This document shows positions 8,937-16,945 of a stretch of DNA of 64,000 nucleotides, piece by piece. The stretch covers positions 2,232,001-2,296,000 of the forward strand of contig NZ_JBEPOK010000001.1 of assembly GCF_040546765.1 (NCBI RefSeq). The letters run 5' to 3'. This stretch comes from Arthrobacter sp. OAP107. GTDB taxonomy: Bacteria > Actinomycetota > Actinomycetes > Actinomycetales > Micrococcaceae. The notes beneath the pieces were generated by a model, which saw only the letters and a program-made list of their open reading frames with translations, was not told where the DNA came from and did not search any database. Positions within the stretch are counted from its first letter, which is position 1, and every line of letters begins with the position of its first letter. The translations under genes were made by a program, and so were the position numbers.

Positions 8937-9392
8937 ATGACAACGACGTCGCCGCGGATGCGCGGCCTGATGGTCCTTACCGTCCTGGGTCTGCTGACCC
9001 AGGCATTGCCGGCCTGCAGCCAGCCGTCGCCGGAGACTGCGGCGGCCGGTGACGTTGCCGCGAGCCTTGAGGAGGTACCGGGAACCGACCTGAAGCGGAT
9101 CACGCTGAACGAACACGCCGCGGGGAACATTGGCCTCGAGACGTCGGCGACGAAGCGGGATGCCAAGAGCGGGAAGCTTACCGTCCCCTACCTGGCGATC
9201 CTCTACGACAGCGAAGGCAAGACCTGGGTTTACACGATAGCCGGGCCACGGGTCTACTTCCGCCAGCCCGTCATCGTGGAGCGGATCGACGGCGACGTGG
9301 CCACGCTAAGCGACGGTCCGGCCGCGGGCACGACTGTGGTCACCGTGGGCGCCGAAGAACTCTTCGGCGCTGAACTGGATGTGGCGAGCTGA
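8937..9392 (+). CDS. small lipoprotein resembling the C-terminal part of an RND adaptor
   Basis: This 151-residue protein has a signal peptide (basic MRG, hydrophobic LMVLTVLGLL) ending in lipobox LPAC, with the lipidated Cys at residue 27. It should be anchored on the outside of the cytoplasmic membrane. From about residue 75 it reads LTVPYLAILYDSEGKTWVY, then FRQPVIVERIDGDVATLSDG and VVTVGAEELFGAEL. That is the beta-barrel/membrane-proximal end of HlyD/CusB-type periplasmic adaptors. The coiled-coil hairpin and lipoyl domain that reach an outer-membrane channel are absent, in keeping with a monoderm cell. It lies between two RND genes, 1 nt before the second. Confidence 0.8.
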   Translation: MTTTSPRMRGLMVLTVLGLLTQALPACSQPSPETAAAGDVAASLEEVPGTDLKRITLNEHAAGNIGLETSATKRDAKSGKLTVPYLAILYDSEGKTWVYTIAGPRVYFRQPVIVERIDGDVATLSDGPAAGTTVVTVGAEELFGAELDVAS

Positions 9393-9393
9393 C

Positions 9394-12300
9394 ATGCGGT
9401 GGATCGTAGGAATCAGCCTCCGGTTCAGGACGATCGTGGTAGCCATCGCGTGCGTGGTGATGCTGCTGGGATCGGTCCAGCTTAGTAAGGCATCCCTGGA
9501 TGTCTTCCCGGAGTTCGCTCCCCCGCAGGTCGAGATCCAGACTGCATGCCTGGGGCTTACGGCCCAGGAGGTCGAGGAGCTTGTCTCCGTGCCGATCGAG
9601 GCGTCCCTGTCCGGCATGCCGGGCCTGGATGAGCTGAGGTCAAAATCGGTGCCCCAGCTTTCCTCGATCATCCTGATCTTCAAACAGGGCACGGACCTGC
9701 TGAACGCGCGGCAGCAGGTATCGGAGCGGATGGCCGCGGTGACGGCGGCCCTGCCCACGTGGGCAGCGCCCCCGGTCATGCTGCAGCCGCTGTCCTCGAC
9801 CAGCCGTGTGATGAAAATCGGCATGACGTCCTCCAAGCGGTCCCTGATCGAGATGTCCATGCTGTCGTACTGGACCATCCGGGCCCGGCTGCTGCGGGTT
9901 CCGGGCGTGGCCAACGTCGCGATCTGGGGCGAGCGGCTCCAGATGCTTCAGGTCCAGGTCCAGCCGGAGCGGCTCAAGGCCAAGCATGTCTCGCTCAACC
10001 AGGTCATGGAGGTAACGGCCGGGGCTGTGGACGCCGGCCTGCTTCAGTACTCACCCGGGAAATTCATCGGCACCGGCGGCTTCGTCGGCAGCCCGAACCA
10101 GCAGATGAGCATCCGCCACGTCCAGCCGATTACCAGCCCCGCGGACCTGGCCAAGGTGACCATCCGTGAGGACCACGGCACCGCCCTGCACCTGGGTGAC
10201 GTGGCGCGGGTGGTGGAGGACCACCAGCCGCTGATCGGTGACGCCGTCATCAACAACGGCCACGGCCTGATGCTGATTGTCGAGAAGCTCCCCTGGGGCA
10301 ACACTCTCGACGTCACCAAGGGCGTTGAGGAGGCCCTCCACGAACTCCAGCCCGGACTGAGCGGTGTCACCTTCGACACCACCATCTTCCGCCCGGCGAG
10401 CTTCATCGAGGAGGCCATTTCCAACCTCAGTCTCGCCCTCCTGCTGGGATGCCTGCTGGTGGTCATGATCCTGAGCGCGTTCCTGTTCCAGTGGCGCACA
10501 GCGCTGATCAGCCTGATCGCCATACCGCTGTCCCTGCTCACCGCCGTCATGGTGCTCTACCTCACCGGCGGCTCGGTCAACACCATGATCCTGGCGGGGC
10601 TGGTCATAGCGGTGGGGGTCGTCGTCGACGATGCGATCATCGACGTCGAAAACATCATGCGCCGGCTAAGGCAGCACCGCGCCTACGGCGGCGGTGAATC
10701 GACGGCGTCCGTGGTGTTGAAGGCCTCCCTGGAAATGCGCAGCCCGATCGTCTATGCCACGCTGATCATCGTGGTTGCCGCCTTGCCCATCTTTTTCCTG
10801 AACGGGCTCACGGGAGTGTTCTTCAGACCTCTTGCCGTCTCCTACACACTGGCAGTCCTCGCATCGATGCTCGTGGCCCTGACTGTCACGCCGGCACTGG
10901 CCCTGATCCTGTTGGCCCGGGCGAAGCTGGAGCAACTCGATCCCCCGCTGGTCCGGGTGCTCAAACGCGGCTACCATGCGGTCCTGTCCCGGATCATGAA
11001 CCGGCCGCGCTACGGCTACGCCGGCTTCGGCGCGCTTGCGCTGGTCGGGCTGGCGATTGCCCCGCTGCTGGGGCAGTCCCTGTTCCCCACGTTCAAGGAA
11101 CGCGACTTCCTGATGCACTGGGTTTCGGAACCCGGCACCTCGGCAGCGGAGGAATACCGCATCGCCCAGCGGGGCTGTGCGGCGTTCCTCAAGGTGCCGG
11201 GAGTCCTTAACTGCGGAACACATATTGGCCAGGCGTTCCAGGCAGACGAAATCGTTGGCGTTAACGCCGGAGAGCACTGGATCAGCATTGACCGGCATGC
11301 CAATTACGAGGAGACAGTCGCCGCCGTCCAGGAGGTCGTGGACGGATACCCGGGACTGCACCGGGACGTGCAGACGTACCTGAAAGAGCGGATCGAAGAG
11401 GTCCTGACGGGCGCCAGTGAACCCATCCTGGTCCGGGTTTACGGTGACGATCTTGATGTGCTTCGCGAACAGGCCCAGCGGGTCAAGCAAGTCCTTAGCG
11501 AGATTGAGGGGACCGATGATCCCCACATTTCCCTGGAAGTCGACGTCCCGCAGATCACTGTCAAAGTGAACCTGGCCGCGGCGGAACGGTACGGCCTCAA
11601 GCCCGGGGACGTGCGGCGCGCTGCTGCGACGCTCGTGGCCGGGGAGGAAGTGGGTGACGTCTTCCGCGACGGACGCGCCTACGACGTCCAGGTGTGGAGC
11701 ACACCGGAGACGCGCGCCAGCCTCACCAGCATCCAGAACCTGCCCATCGATACGCCCAACGGGCAGCGCGTGCGGCTTGCCGACGTCGCCGCCGTCAAGG
11801 TGCAGTCCACCCCGAACCTCATCGACCGCACGAACGGGTCCCGCAGGGTCGAGGTTGGATCCTTCATCGACCCCAAAGCGGACCTTGGCGCCGTTGTCAC
11901 ACAACTGCAGGAACGCCTGGAAACCCTGAACCTGCCGGCCGGCTACAGCGTCCAGCTCCTGGGCGAATACACTGAACGGCAGGCAGCCACGGAGCGCCTC
12001 ACGATTTTCGCCATTGCGGCGCTGATCCTGATCCTCGTGCTCCTGCAGGCATCGTTCCGCAGCTGGCGGCTGGCCATCCTGGCCCTCCTGACCCTGCCGA
12101 TCGCGCTGGTGGGCGGAGTCCTGGCCGCTTACTTCACCGGCGGGGTCCTCTCACTGGGTTCGCTCGTTGGGTTCCTGACGGTCATGGGCATCGCGGCCCG
12201 GAACGGCATCCTGCTCATCAGCCACTGCCTGCATCTGGAAAGGATTGAGGGCGTTCCGTTCAGCGGCTCGCTCGTGCTGAGGGGTGCCGGCGAAAGGCTC

Positions 12301-12543
12301 TCCCCGATCCTCATGACCACCCTTGCCACCGGACTTGCCCTGGTGCCGCTGGTCGTCATGGGGGATGTCCCCGGCCATGAGATCGAATACCCGATGGCCG
12401 TGGTCATCCTGGGCGGGCTCCTGACGTCCACGCTGCTCAACCTGTTCATTGTGCCGTCGCTCTATCTGCGGTTCGCCCAGTCAAGGAAAACCCGGAAAGC
12501 GGCAGAACAGGAGCGCGCCCTTCAGGAGCTTGCAGTCCAGTAG
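9394..12543 (+). CDS. efflux RND permease, subunit 2 (intact proton relay)
   Basis: This RND permease of about 1049 residues is paralogous to the gene two positions upstream (shared DVFPEFAPPQVEIQT, QPLSSTSRVM and GVANVAIWGERLQMLQV). Helix 4 reads VGVVVDDAIIDVENIMRRLR with D412, D413 and E419, the acidic proton-relay residues of this superfamily; helix 10 carries R936-N-G. I chose ATG 9394, just after the lipoprotein stop, because MRWIVGISLRFRTIV lines up with the start of subunit 1; ATG 9379 would add five residues. It likely drives export by proton antiport with the upstream permease and lipoprotein. The substrate (drug, metal or lipid) is not evident. Confidence 0.9.
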   Translation: MRWIVGISLRFRTIVVAIACVVMLLGSVQLSKASLDVFPEFAPPQVEIQTACLGLTAQEVEELVSVPIEASLSGMPGLDELRSKSVPQLSSIILIFKQGTDLLNARQQVSERMAAVTAALPTWAAPPVMLQPLSSTSRVMKIGMTSSKRSLIEMSMLSYWTIRARLLRVPGVANVAIWGERLQMLQVQVQPERLKAKHVSLNQVMEVTAGAVDAGLLQYSPGKFIGTGGFVGSPNQQMSIRHVQPITSPADLAKVTIREDHGTALHLGDVARVVEDHQPLIGDAVINNGHGLMLIVEKLPWGNTLDVTKGVEEALHELQPGLSGVTFDTTIFRPASFIEEAISNLSLALLLGCLLVVMILSAFLFQWRTALISLIAIPLSLLTAVMVLYLTGGSVNTMILAGLVIAVGVVVDDAIIDVENIMRRLRQHRAYGGGESTASVVLKASLEMRSPIVYATLIIVVAALPIFFLNGLTGVFFRPLAVSYTLAVLASMLVALTVTPALALILLARAKLEQLDPPLVRVLKRGYHAVLSRIMNRPRYGYAGFGALALVGLAIAPLLGQSLFPTFKERDFLMHWVSEPGTSAAEEYRIAQRGCAAFLKVPGVLNCGTHIGQAFQADEIVGVNAGEHWISIDRHANYEETVAAVQEVVDGYPGLHRDVQTYLKERIEEVLTGASEPILVRVYGDDLDVLREQAQRVKQVLSEIEGTDDPHISLEVDVPQITVKVNLAAAERYGLKPGDVRRAAATLVAGEEVGDVFRDGRAYDVQVWSTPETRASLTSIQNLPIDTPNGQRVRLADVAAVKVQSTPNLIDRTNGSRRVEVGSFIDPKADLGAVVTQLQERLETLNLPAGYSVQLLGEYTERQAATERLTIFAIAALILILVLLQASFRSWRLAILALLTLPIALVGGVLAAYFTGGVLSLGSLVGFLTVMGIAARNGILLISHCLHLERIEGVPFSGSLVLRGAGERLSPILMTTLATGLALVPLVVMGDVPGHEIEYPMAVVILGGLLTSTLLNLFIVPSLYLRFAQSRKTRKAAEQERALQELAVQ

Positions 12544-12586
12544 GCAGAGTCCAGTAGCGGACTCCTGCGCCTGACCGCCGGGGGCA

Positions 12587-13048
12587 TTACTCAGCCCGTG
12601 CTCCCGCGGCCAGGTGCGGGTTGCGCGTCTCGATGAGTTGGCGGAGGTAGCGCGCCAGGAAGAGTTTCTCCGCCAGGCGTCCCAGGAGCCCGCACGGCGC
12701 CGCGAAGTCGATCCTGTCCACCATGATGGTTCCGGTTCCGGCCCCGTCCGCAGTGAATTCATGGACGTGGCGGAAGTGACGAAACGGCCCGCGGACCTGC
12801 TCGTCCACGAAGTAGTGGGGCTGCTGCATCTCGGTAATCCGGCTCGTCATCCGTATCGGCAGCCCGAAGTGCCAGGCGCGCCAGGTTACTTCCTCCCCCA
12901 GAGAGATCAGCCCGGAAGTGACGCCACCGACGGCTTCCTCCCGCGAGCGGGCCATTGAGTCCCTGTGGGCATCGATGCTCCGGGAGAGGTCGAACAGTTC
13001 GGTCATCCCGATGGTTGTCCGTGTGGTGCTTTCAAAGGTGACGGCCAT
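12587..13048 (-). CDS. SRPBCC (START/Bet v 1-like) family protein
   Basis: This 153-residue protein has the pattern of polyketide-cyclase-like SRPBCC domains. It opens VTFESTTRTTIGMTELFDLS, has the central GEEVTWRAWHFGLPIRMTSRITE strand-rich core, then FRHFRHVHEFTADGAGTGTIMVDRIDF, and ends in the long C-terminal helix GLLGRLAEKLFLARYLRQLI. The fold binds hydrophobic ligands in a deep cavity; a specific ligand cannot be named. It is transcribed away from the LysR gene, and a candidate LysR box lies between them, so shared control is possible. A later ATG at residue 15 is a less likely start. Confidence 0.85.
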   Translation of the reverse strand: MAVTFESTTRTTIGMTELFDLSRSIDAHRDSMARSREEAVGGVTSGLISLGEEVTWRAWHFGLPIRMTSRITEMQQPHYFVDEQVRGPFRHFRHVHEFTADGAGTGTIMVDRIDFAAPCGLLGRLAEKLFLARYLRQLIETRNPHLAAGARAE

Positions 13049-13107
13049 GCCCAGAGTATGCCAGCAGTTTCACCGCGCTGCTCTGCCGGCTCACGGCCCT
13101 CAGCCGC

Positions 13108-13126
13108 TGATAGGCGTAAGCTATCA
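13108..13126. promoter_or_regulatory. candidate LysR operator upstream of the LysR gene
   Basis: TGATAG-N7-CTATCA is a perfect interrupted palindrome of the T-N11-A class used by LysR proteins. It lies in the divergent intergenic region about 90 nt before the LysR start. The inner part ATAG-N7-CTAT recurs before the dehydrogenase gene at 14118-14132. Confidence 0.55.
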
Positions 13127-13212
13127 GGGCTCCGGCAGTCCGCCCCACCCCGGGGCGCGCTGCGGGGCCAGGCCCGGGACGAACAGCACGGCGGGCCGGA
13201 ACAGGAGCCAGC

Positions 13213-14121
13213 GTGGACACCCGGAAGCTGAAGTATTTCCTCGCGGTGGTGGACCACGACGGCTTCAACCGCGCGGCAGAACACCTGCTCATCGCCCAGC
13301 CGTCCCTGTCCCAGACCATTGCCAGCCTGGAGAAGGAATTGGGCGTGCCCCTATTCCACCGCATCGGGCGCCGGGCAGTCCTGAGCGAAGCAGGAAAAGA
13401 GCTCGTTGGTCCCGCCCGGCTGGTGATGCGGGACCTGGACGCCGCGCAGTCCGCCGTGCAGGCACTTCGCGGTTTGCGCAGCGGACGCCTGGACATCATC
13501 ACCATGCCCTCCCCCGGCATCGAGCCGCTGACGTCCATGACCGCTGCCTTCACCAGACTGCACCCGGAGGTCCGCCTCAACGTCAGCGCCGCCTTCACTC
13601 CAGAGGAGGTCATCGAATCCGTCCGCAGCGGCAGCACCGAAATAGGGCTGGCCGGCTCCTCCGGCCCCATCCGTGTCCCGGGAGTCAATGTCCTGGATGT
13701 GGAACGCCAGCCGCTTATCCTCATCGTCAACCCCACGGCGGACGCATTCCCCGCCGGGAGCACCATCCAGCGGGAGGACCTGGACGGACACCGGCTGATC
13801 GCCAGCCAGCGCGGATCGCTGATGCGCTGGCTCGTGGACGATGCACTGGCCCACGGCGTCAAAGCTGAAATCGTCGTCGAAGTCGCGCACCGGACCTCGA
13901 TACTGCCACTGGTGCTGGCCGGCGTCGGACACGCCGTTATGCCGTCCTCCTGGGCGCCCACCGCACACAAGGCAGGGCTTCGTACCCTGCAGATCGAACC
14001 CGTCTCCCACCTGGATGTGGCCATCCTGAGCCGGAAGGACGGCCTGACGCCTGCTGCCCGGGCGTTCCTCGACGTCGCGGAACGGCACGTTGCCCAGGAG
14101 CACGCAGACGCCGACTCATAG
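13213..14121 (+). CDS. LysR family transcriptional regulator (tartrate/organic-acid locus)
   Basis: This 302-residue protein has the LysR winged helix at residues 1-60 (KLKYFLAVVDHDGFNRAAEHLLIAQPSLSQTIASLEKELG) and the typical linker helix. The periplasmic-binding-like effector domain follows (about 90-295), with PSPGIEPLTSMTAAFTRLHP and the IGLAGSSG segment. The GTG start lies about 90 nt after a LysR-type palindrome. Gene order puts it directly before a tartrate/malate-type dehydrogenase, a dicarboxylate carrier and glycerate kinase, so it probably senses tartrate or a related hydroxyacid and activates those genes (inference). A second copy of the palindrome overlaps its own stop codon. Confidence 0.92.
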   Translation: MDTRKLKYFLAVVDHDGFNRAAEHLLIAQPSLSQTIASLEKELGVPLFHRIGRRAVLSEAGKELVGPARLVMRDLDAAQSAVQALRGLRSGRLDIITMPSPGIEPLTSMTAAFTRLHPEVRLNVSAAFTPEEVIESVRSGSTEIGLAGSSGPIRVPGVNVLDVERQPLILIVNPTADAFPAGSTIQREDLDGHRLIASQRGSLMRWLVDDALAHGVKAEIVVEVAHRTSILPLVLAGVGHAVMPSSWAPTAHKAGLRTLQIEPVSHLDVAILSRKDGLTPAARAFLDVAERHVAQEHADADS

Positions 14122-14133
14122 GCTGAACCTATC
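14117..14133. promoter_or_regulatory. second candidate LysR operator, before the dehydrogenase gene
   Basis: CATAG-GCTGAAC-CTATC repeats the half-sites and 7-nt spacing of the element at 13108-13126. It lies about 105 nt before the dehydrogenase start and overlaps the LysR stop codon. Confidence 0.5.
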
Positions 14134-14237
14134 TGCCGAATTGAATCTTGGTCTTGGACGCATCCAACCGGCGTGGCCTCTACTTGAAGAGGAAAGGCAG
14201 TGTGAGCCTGCCAACACACTCAATGAGGAGGAACGCA

Positions 14238-15335
14238 ATGAGCGCCACCCAGACATTCAGCATCGCTTCAATCCCCGCAGACGGCGTCGGCAAGGAAGTC
14301 GTTTCCGCCGGCCGCCGCGTCCTCGACGCGCTGGCAGTGAACTCCGACGGCAAATTCGCCTTCGAATGGACCGAATTCCCGTGGGGCTGCGGCTACTTCG
14401 AAAAAACCGGCCAGATGATGGACCCCAAGGGCCTGGACGCACTGAAGGACTTCGACGCCATCTACTTCGGTGCCGTCGGCTGGGAAAACGTCCCGGACCA
14501 CATCAGCCTGTGGGGCCTGCGCCTGAACATCACGCAGAACTTCGACCAGTGGGCCAACATCCGGCCGGTCAAGTTCCTCCCCGGCATCCAGTCCCCGCTC
14601 CGCAAGGCGGACAACACCGAACTCGACTGGATCGTTGTCCGCGAGAACTCCGAGGGCGAATATGCAGGCCTCGGCGGACGGAACCTGAGCGGCCGCGGCC
14701 CGGGCAATGAGGTGGCCCTGCAGACCGCGCTGTTCACCGAGAAGGGCTGCGAGCGCATCATGCGGTTCGCCTTCGAGCTCGCCCGGACGCGCACGGTGAA
14801 GAAGGTCTCCTCGGTGACCAAGTCCAACGCACAGCAGTACGGCATGGTCCTCTGGGACGAAACCTTCAGGCGCGTGGCCCTGGACTACCCCGACGTGCAG
14901 ACGGAAAGCGTGCTTGTCGATGCGATGAGCGCCAAGTTCATCCTGCACCCCGAGGACCTGTCCGTCGTCGTCGCGTCCAACCTGAACGCCGACATCCTGT
15001 CCGACCTCGGCTCGGCCCTGGCCGGCAGCCTCGGCCTGGCCGCGAGCGCCAACCTGAACCCCGAGCGCCGCTTCCCGAGCATGTTCGAACCCGTCCACGG
15101 CTCAGCGCCGGACATCGCCGGCAAGGGCATCAGCAACCCCATCGGGGCGATCGCCAGCGCAGCCCTGATGCTTGACCACTTCGGCCTGCACGAGGAAGCC
15201 CGCCGCGTCGAGGCCGCCATCGAACAGACCACCGGCACCGGCCACCTGACCCGCGACGTGGGCGGCGAATCCACTACCGACGACGTCACCGAAGCGATCA
15301 TCGCGGCGCTGACCCACTCGCTGGCCACTGTCTAG
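14238..15335 (+). CDS. tartrate dehydrogenase/decarboxylase (D-malate dehydrogenase-like)
   Basis: This 365-residue beta-decarboxylating dehydrogenase belongs to the isocitrate/isopropylmalate/tartrate family. It uses NAD and a divalent metal to oxidise tartrate or D-malate, and it can convert meso-tartrate to D-glycerate. Signatures are GAVGWENVPDHISLWGLRL (tartrate-type, in place of the leucine-pathway loop), NIRPVKFLPG, VRENSEGEYAGLGG, and metal Asp residues in NLNADILSDLGSALAGSLG. The C-terminal FEPVHGSAPDIAGKGISNPIG is also present. GAGGAGG 7 nt before ATG 14238 fixes the start. A glycerate kinase two genes downstream fits decarboxylation to glycerate. Confidence 0.9.
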   Translation: MSATQTFSIASIPADGVGKEVVSAGRRVLDALAVNSDGKFAFEWTEFPWGCGYFEKTGQMMDPKGLDALKDFDAIYFGAVGWENVPDHISLWGLRLNITQNFDQWANIRPVKFLPGIQSPLRKADNTELDWIVVRENSEGEYAGLGGRNLSGRGPGNEVALQTALFTEKGCERIMRFAFELARTRTVKKVSSVTKSNAQQYGMVLWDETFRRVALDYPDVQTESVLVDAMSAKFILHPEDLSVVVASNLNADILSDLGSALAGSLGLAASANLNPERRFPSMFEPVHGSAPDIAGKGISNPIGAIASAALMLDHFGLHEEARRVEAAIEQTTGTGHLTRDVGGESTTDDVTEAIIAALTHSLATV

Positions 15336-15353
15336 GCCGCGCACTTAAAACGT

Positions 15354-15381
15354 ACGACGGCGGCCGGCCGGCCGCCGTCGT
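15354..15381. terminator. perfect GC-rich palindrome after the dehydrogenase gene
   Basis: ACGACGGCGGCC and GGCCGCCGTCGT flank a 4-nt GGCC centre 18 nt after the stop. There is no T-tract, so it may act as a terminator or mRNA-stabilising hairpin that sets dehydrogenase expression apart from the carrier gene downstream. Confidence 0.5.
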
Positions 15382-15489
15382 CCCGCGGAAGCCCCGTCCC
15401 AACGCTCGCATGCTCGCATCGGGTCCCCGGGACGGCGCATAGCCAACCCCTAACTTTCTCCAAAGACATTCCACAACGAGGTAGGAATC

Positions 15490-16944
15490 ATGGACCACAC
15501 CACCACTGCGGGCCAGGCAACGCCGGCCCGTAAGACACGCTGGTACAGGCAGCTGTACTTCTGGGTGCTGACAGCCATTGTCTTCGGCATCCTGCTCGGC
15601 TGGCTGGCCCCGGCCGCCGGCATCGCCATGGAACCCATCGGCACCACCTTCGTCAACGCGATGAAGATGCTCATCGGCCCGATCGTGTTCCTGACCATCG
15701 TGGGCGGCATCGCCAGCGTCGCCGACCTGAAAAAGGTGGGGATGACCGGGCTGAAAGCGCTCACCTACTTCCAGATCGGCACAATCTGCGCTTTGGCCTT
15801 CGGCCTGGTGGCCATCAACATCTTCCGGCTCGGAGACGGCGTCAACGCCGACGCGAGCACTATCAAGACCACCGAATCCGCTGCGAAGCTCATCGACGCC
15901 GGCCAGCACCAGGAGTGGTGGCAGTTCCTCACGCACATCATCCCCAACAGCATCGTGGGGCCCTTCGTTGAAGGCGATATCCTGCAGATCATTTTCATCG
16001 CCGTCGTCTTCGGCATCGCCCTGAACGCCATGGGCAAGGTGGGCGCGCCCGTCCTGGACGGCGTGCAGCGCCTCACCGCAGTGATGTTCAAGATCCTGGG
16101 CTTCATCATGAAGGCCGCCCCGATCGGCGCCTTCGGAGCGATGGCCTACGCCGTGGGGAAGTTCGGCGTCTCGTCCCTCACCAGCATGGGCGGCCTCATC
16201 GCCCTCTTCTACGCCACCTCGATCCTCTTCGTCGTGATCGTGCTCGGCTCGGTCATGGCCTTCCTGAAGCTGAACATCTTCACGATGATCCGCCACCTCA
16301 AAGAGGAGTACATGCTCATCCTGGGCACCTCCACCGCCGAACCGGCGCTGCCCGGCCTGATGCGCAAGCTCGAGCATGCCGGCGTGAAGAAGGAAACCGT
16401 GGGCCTCGTTGTCCCCACCGGGTACAGCTTCAACCTCGACGGCGCCGCCATCTACCTGTCCCTGGCCGCGCTCTACATCGCCCAGGCCACCAACACGAAC
16501 CTCACCATCGGCCAGCAGCTGGGCCTGCTCGCCGTGATGCTGCTGACCTCCAAGGGTGCGGCCGGCGTTGCCGGCGGCGGCTTCATCGCCCTGACCGCCA
16601 CACTGACCACGCTCGGCACCATCCCCGCCGCCGGCATCATGCTCATCTTCGGCATTGACAAGTTCATGTCGGAGTGCCGTGCCCTGGTGAACTTCACCGG
16701 CAACGCCGTCGCCACGCTCTTCATCGCCTGGTGGGACCGCACCCTCGACGCCGACCGGGCCCGCCGGGTCTTCGCCGGGGAGACGGTCGAGCCGCTGGCT
16801 GCCGAGGATCCCGTGCACGCCGGCGAGGCCACTTCTATCGACGCGAACCTGAGCGAATACGGGCACCACACCAGCCAGGATGCGAAACACCGCACGGCGG
16901 ACCCCGCCCTTGACCGCAGCCCCGCCTACTCGGAATCCATCTGA
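15490..16944 (+). CDS. dctA: DctA-type dicarboxylate:cation symporter
   Basis: This 484-residue secondary carrier of the DAACS family (GltPh fold) takes up C4-dicarboxylates with protons or sodium. Family hallmarks are MLIGPIVFLTIVGGIASV in helix 2 and EEYMLILGTSTAEPALPGLM, matching the serine-rich hairpin HP1. TGYSFNLDGAAIYLSLAALYIAQATN (helix 7) and LTSKGAAGVAGGGFIALTATL (HP2) also fit. A hydrophilic tail of about 70 residues follows the last helix. In this locus the probable substrates are tartrate, malate or similar acids. Its stop is 1 nt before the glycerate kinase start, so the two are cotranscribed. Confidence 0.9.
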   Translation: MDHTTTAGQATPARKTRWYRQLYFWVLTAIVFGILLGWLAPAAGIAMEPIGTTFVNAMKMLIGPIVFLTIVGGIASVADLKKVGMTGLKALTYFQIGTICALAFGLVAINIFRLGDGVNADASTIKTTESAAKLIDAGQHQEWWQFLTHIIPNSIVGPFVEGDILQIIFIAVVFGIALNAMGKVGAPVLDGVQRLTAVMFKILGFIMKAAPIGAFGAMAYAVGKFGVSSLTSMGGLIALFYATSILFVVIVLGSVMAFLKLNIFTMIRHLKEEYMLILGTSTAEPALPGLMRKLEHAGVKKETVGLVVPTGYSFNLDGAAIYLSLAALYIAQATNTNLTIGQQLGLLAVMLLTSKGAAGVAGGGFIALTATLTTLGTIPAAGIMLIFGIDKFMSECRALVNFTGNAVATLFIAWWDRTLDADRARRVFAGETVEPLAAEDPVHAGEATSIDANLSEYGHHTSQDAKHRTADPALDRSPAYSESI

Positions 16945-16945
16945 C

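Noticed and set aside
5772..12543. A complete tripartite RND efflux pump of the Gram-negative kind
   Set aside because: No full-length adaptor and no TolC-like channel are encoded, and the rest of the window indicates a monoderm actinobacterium.
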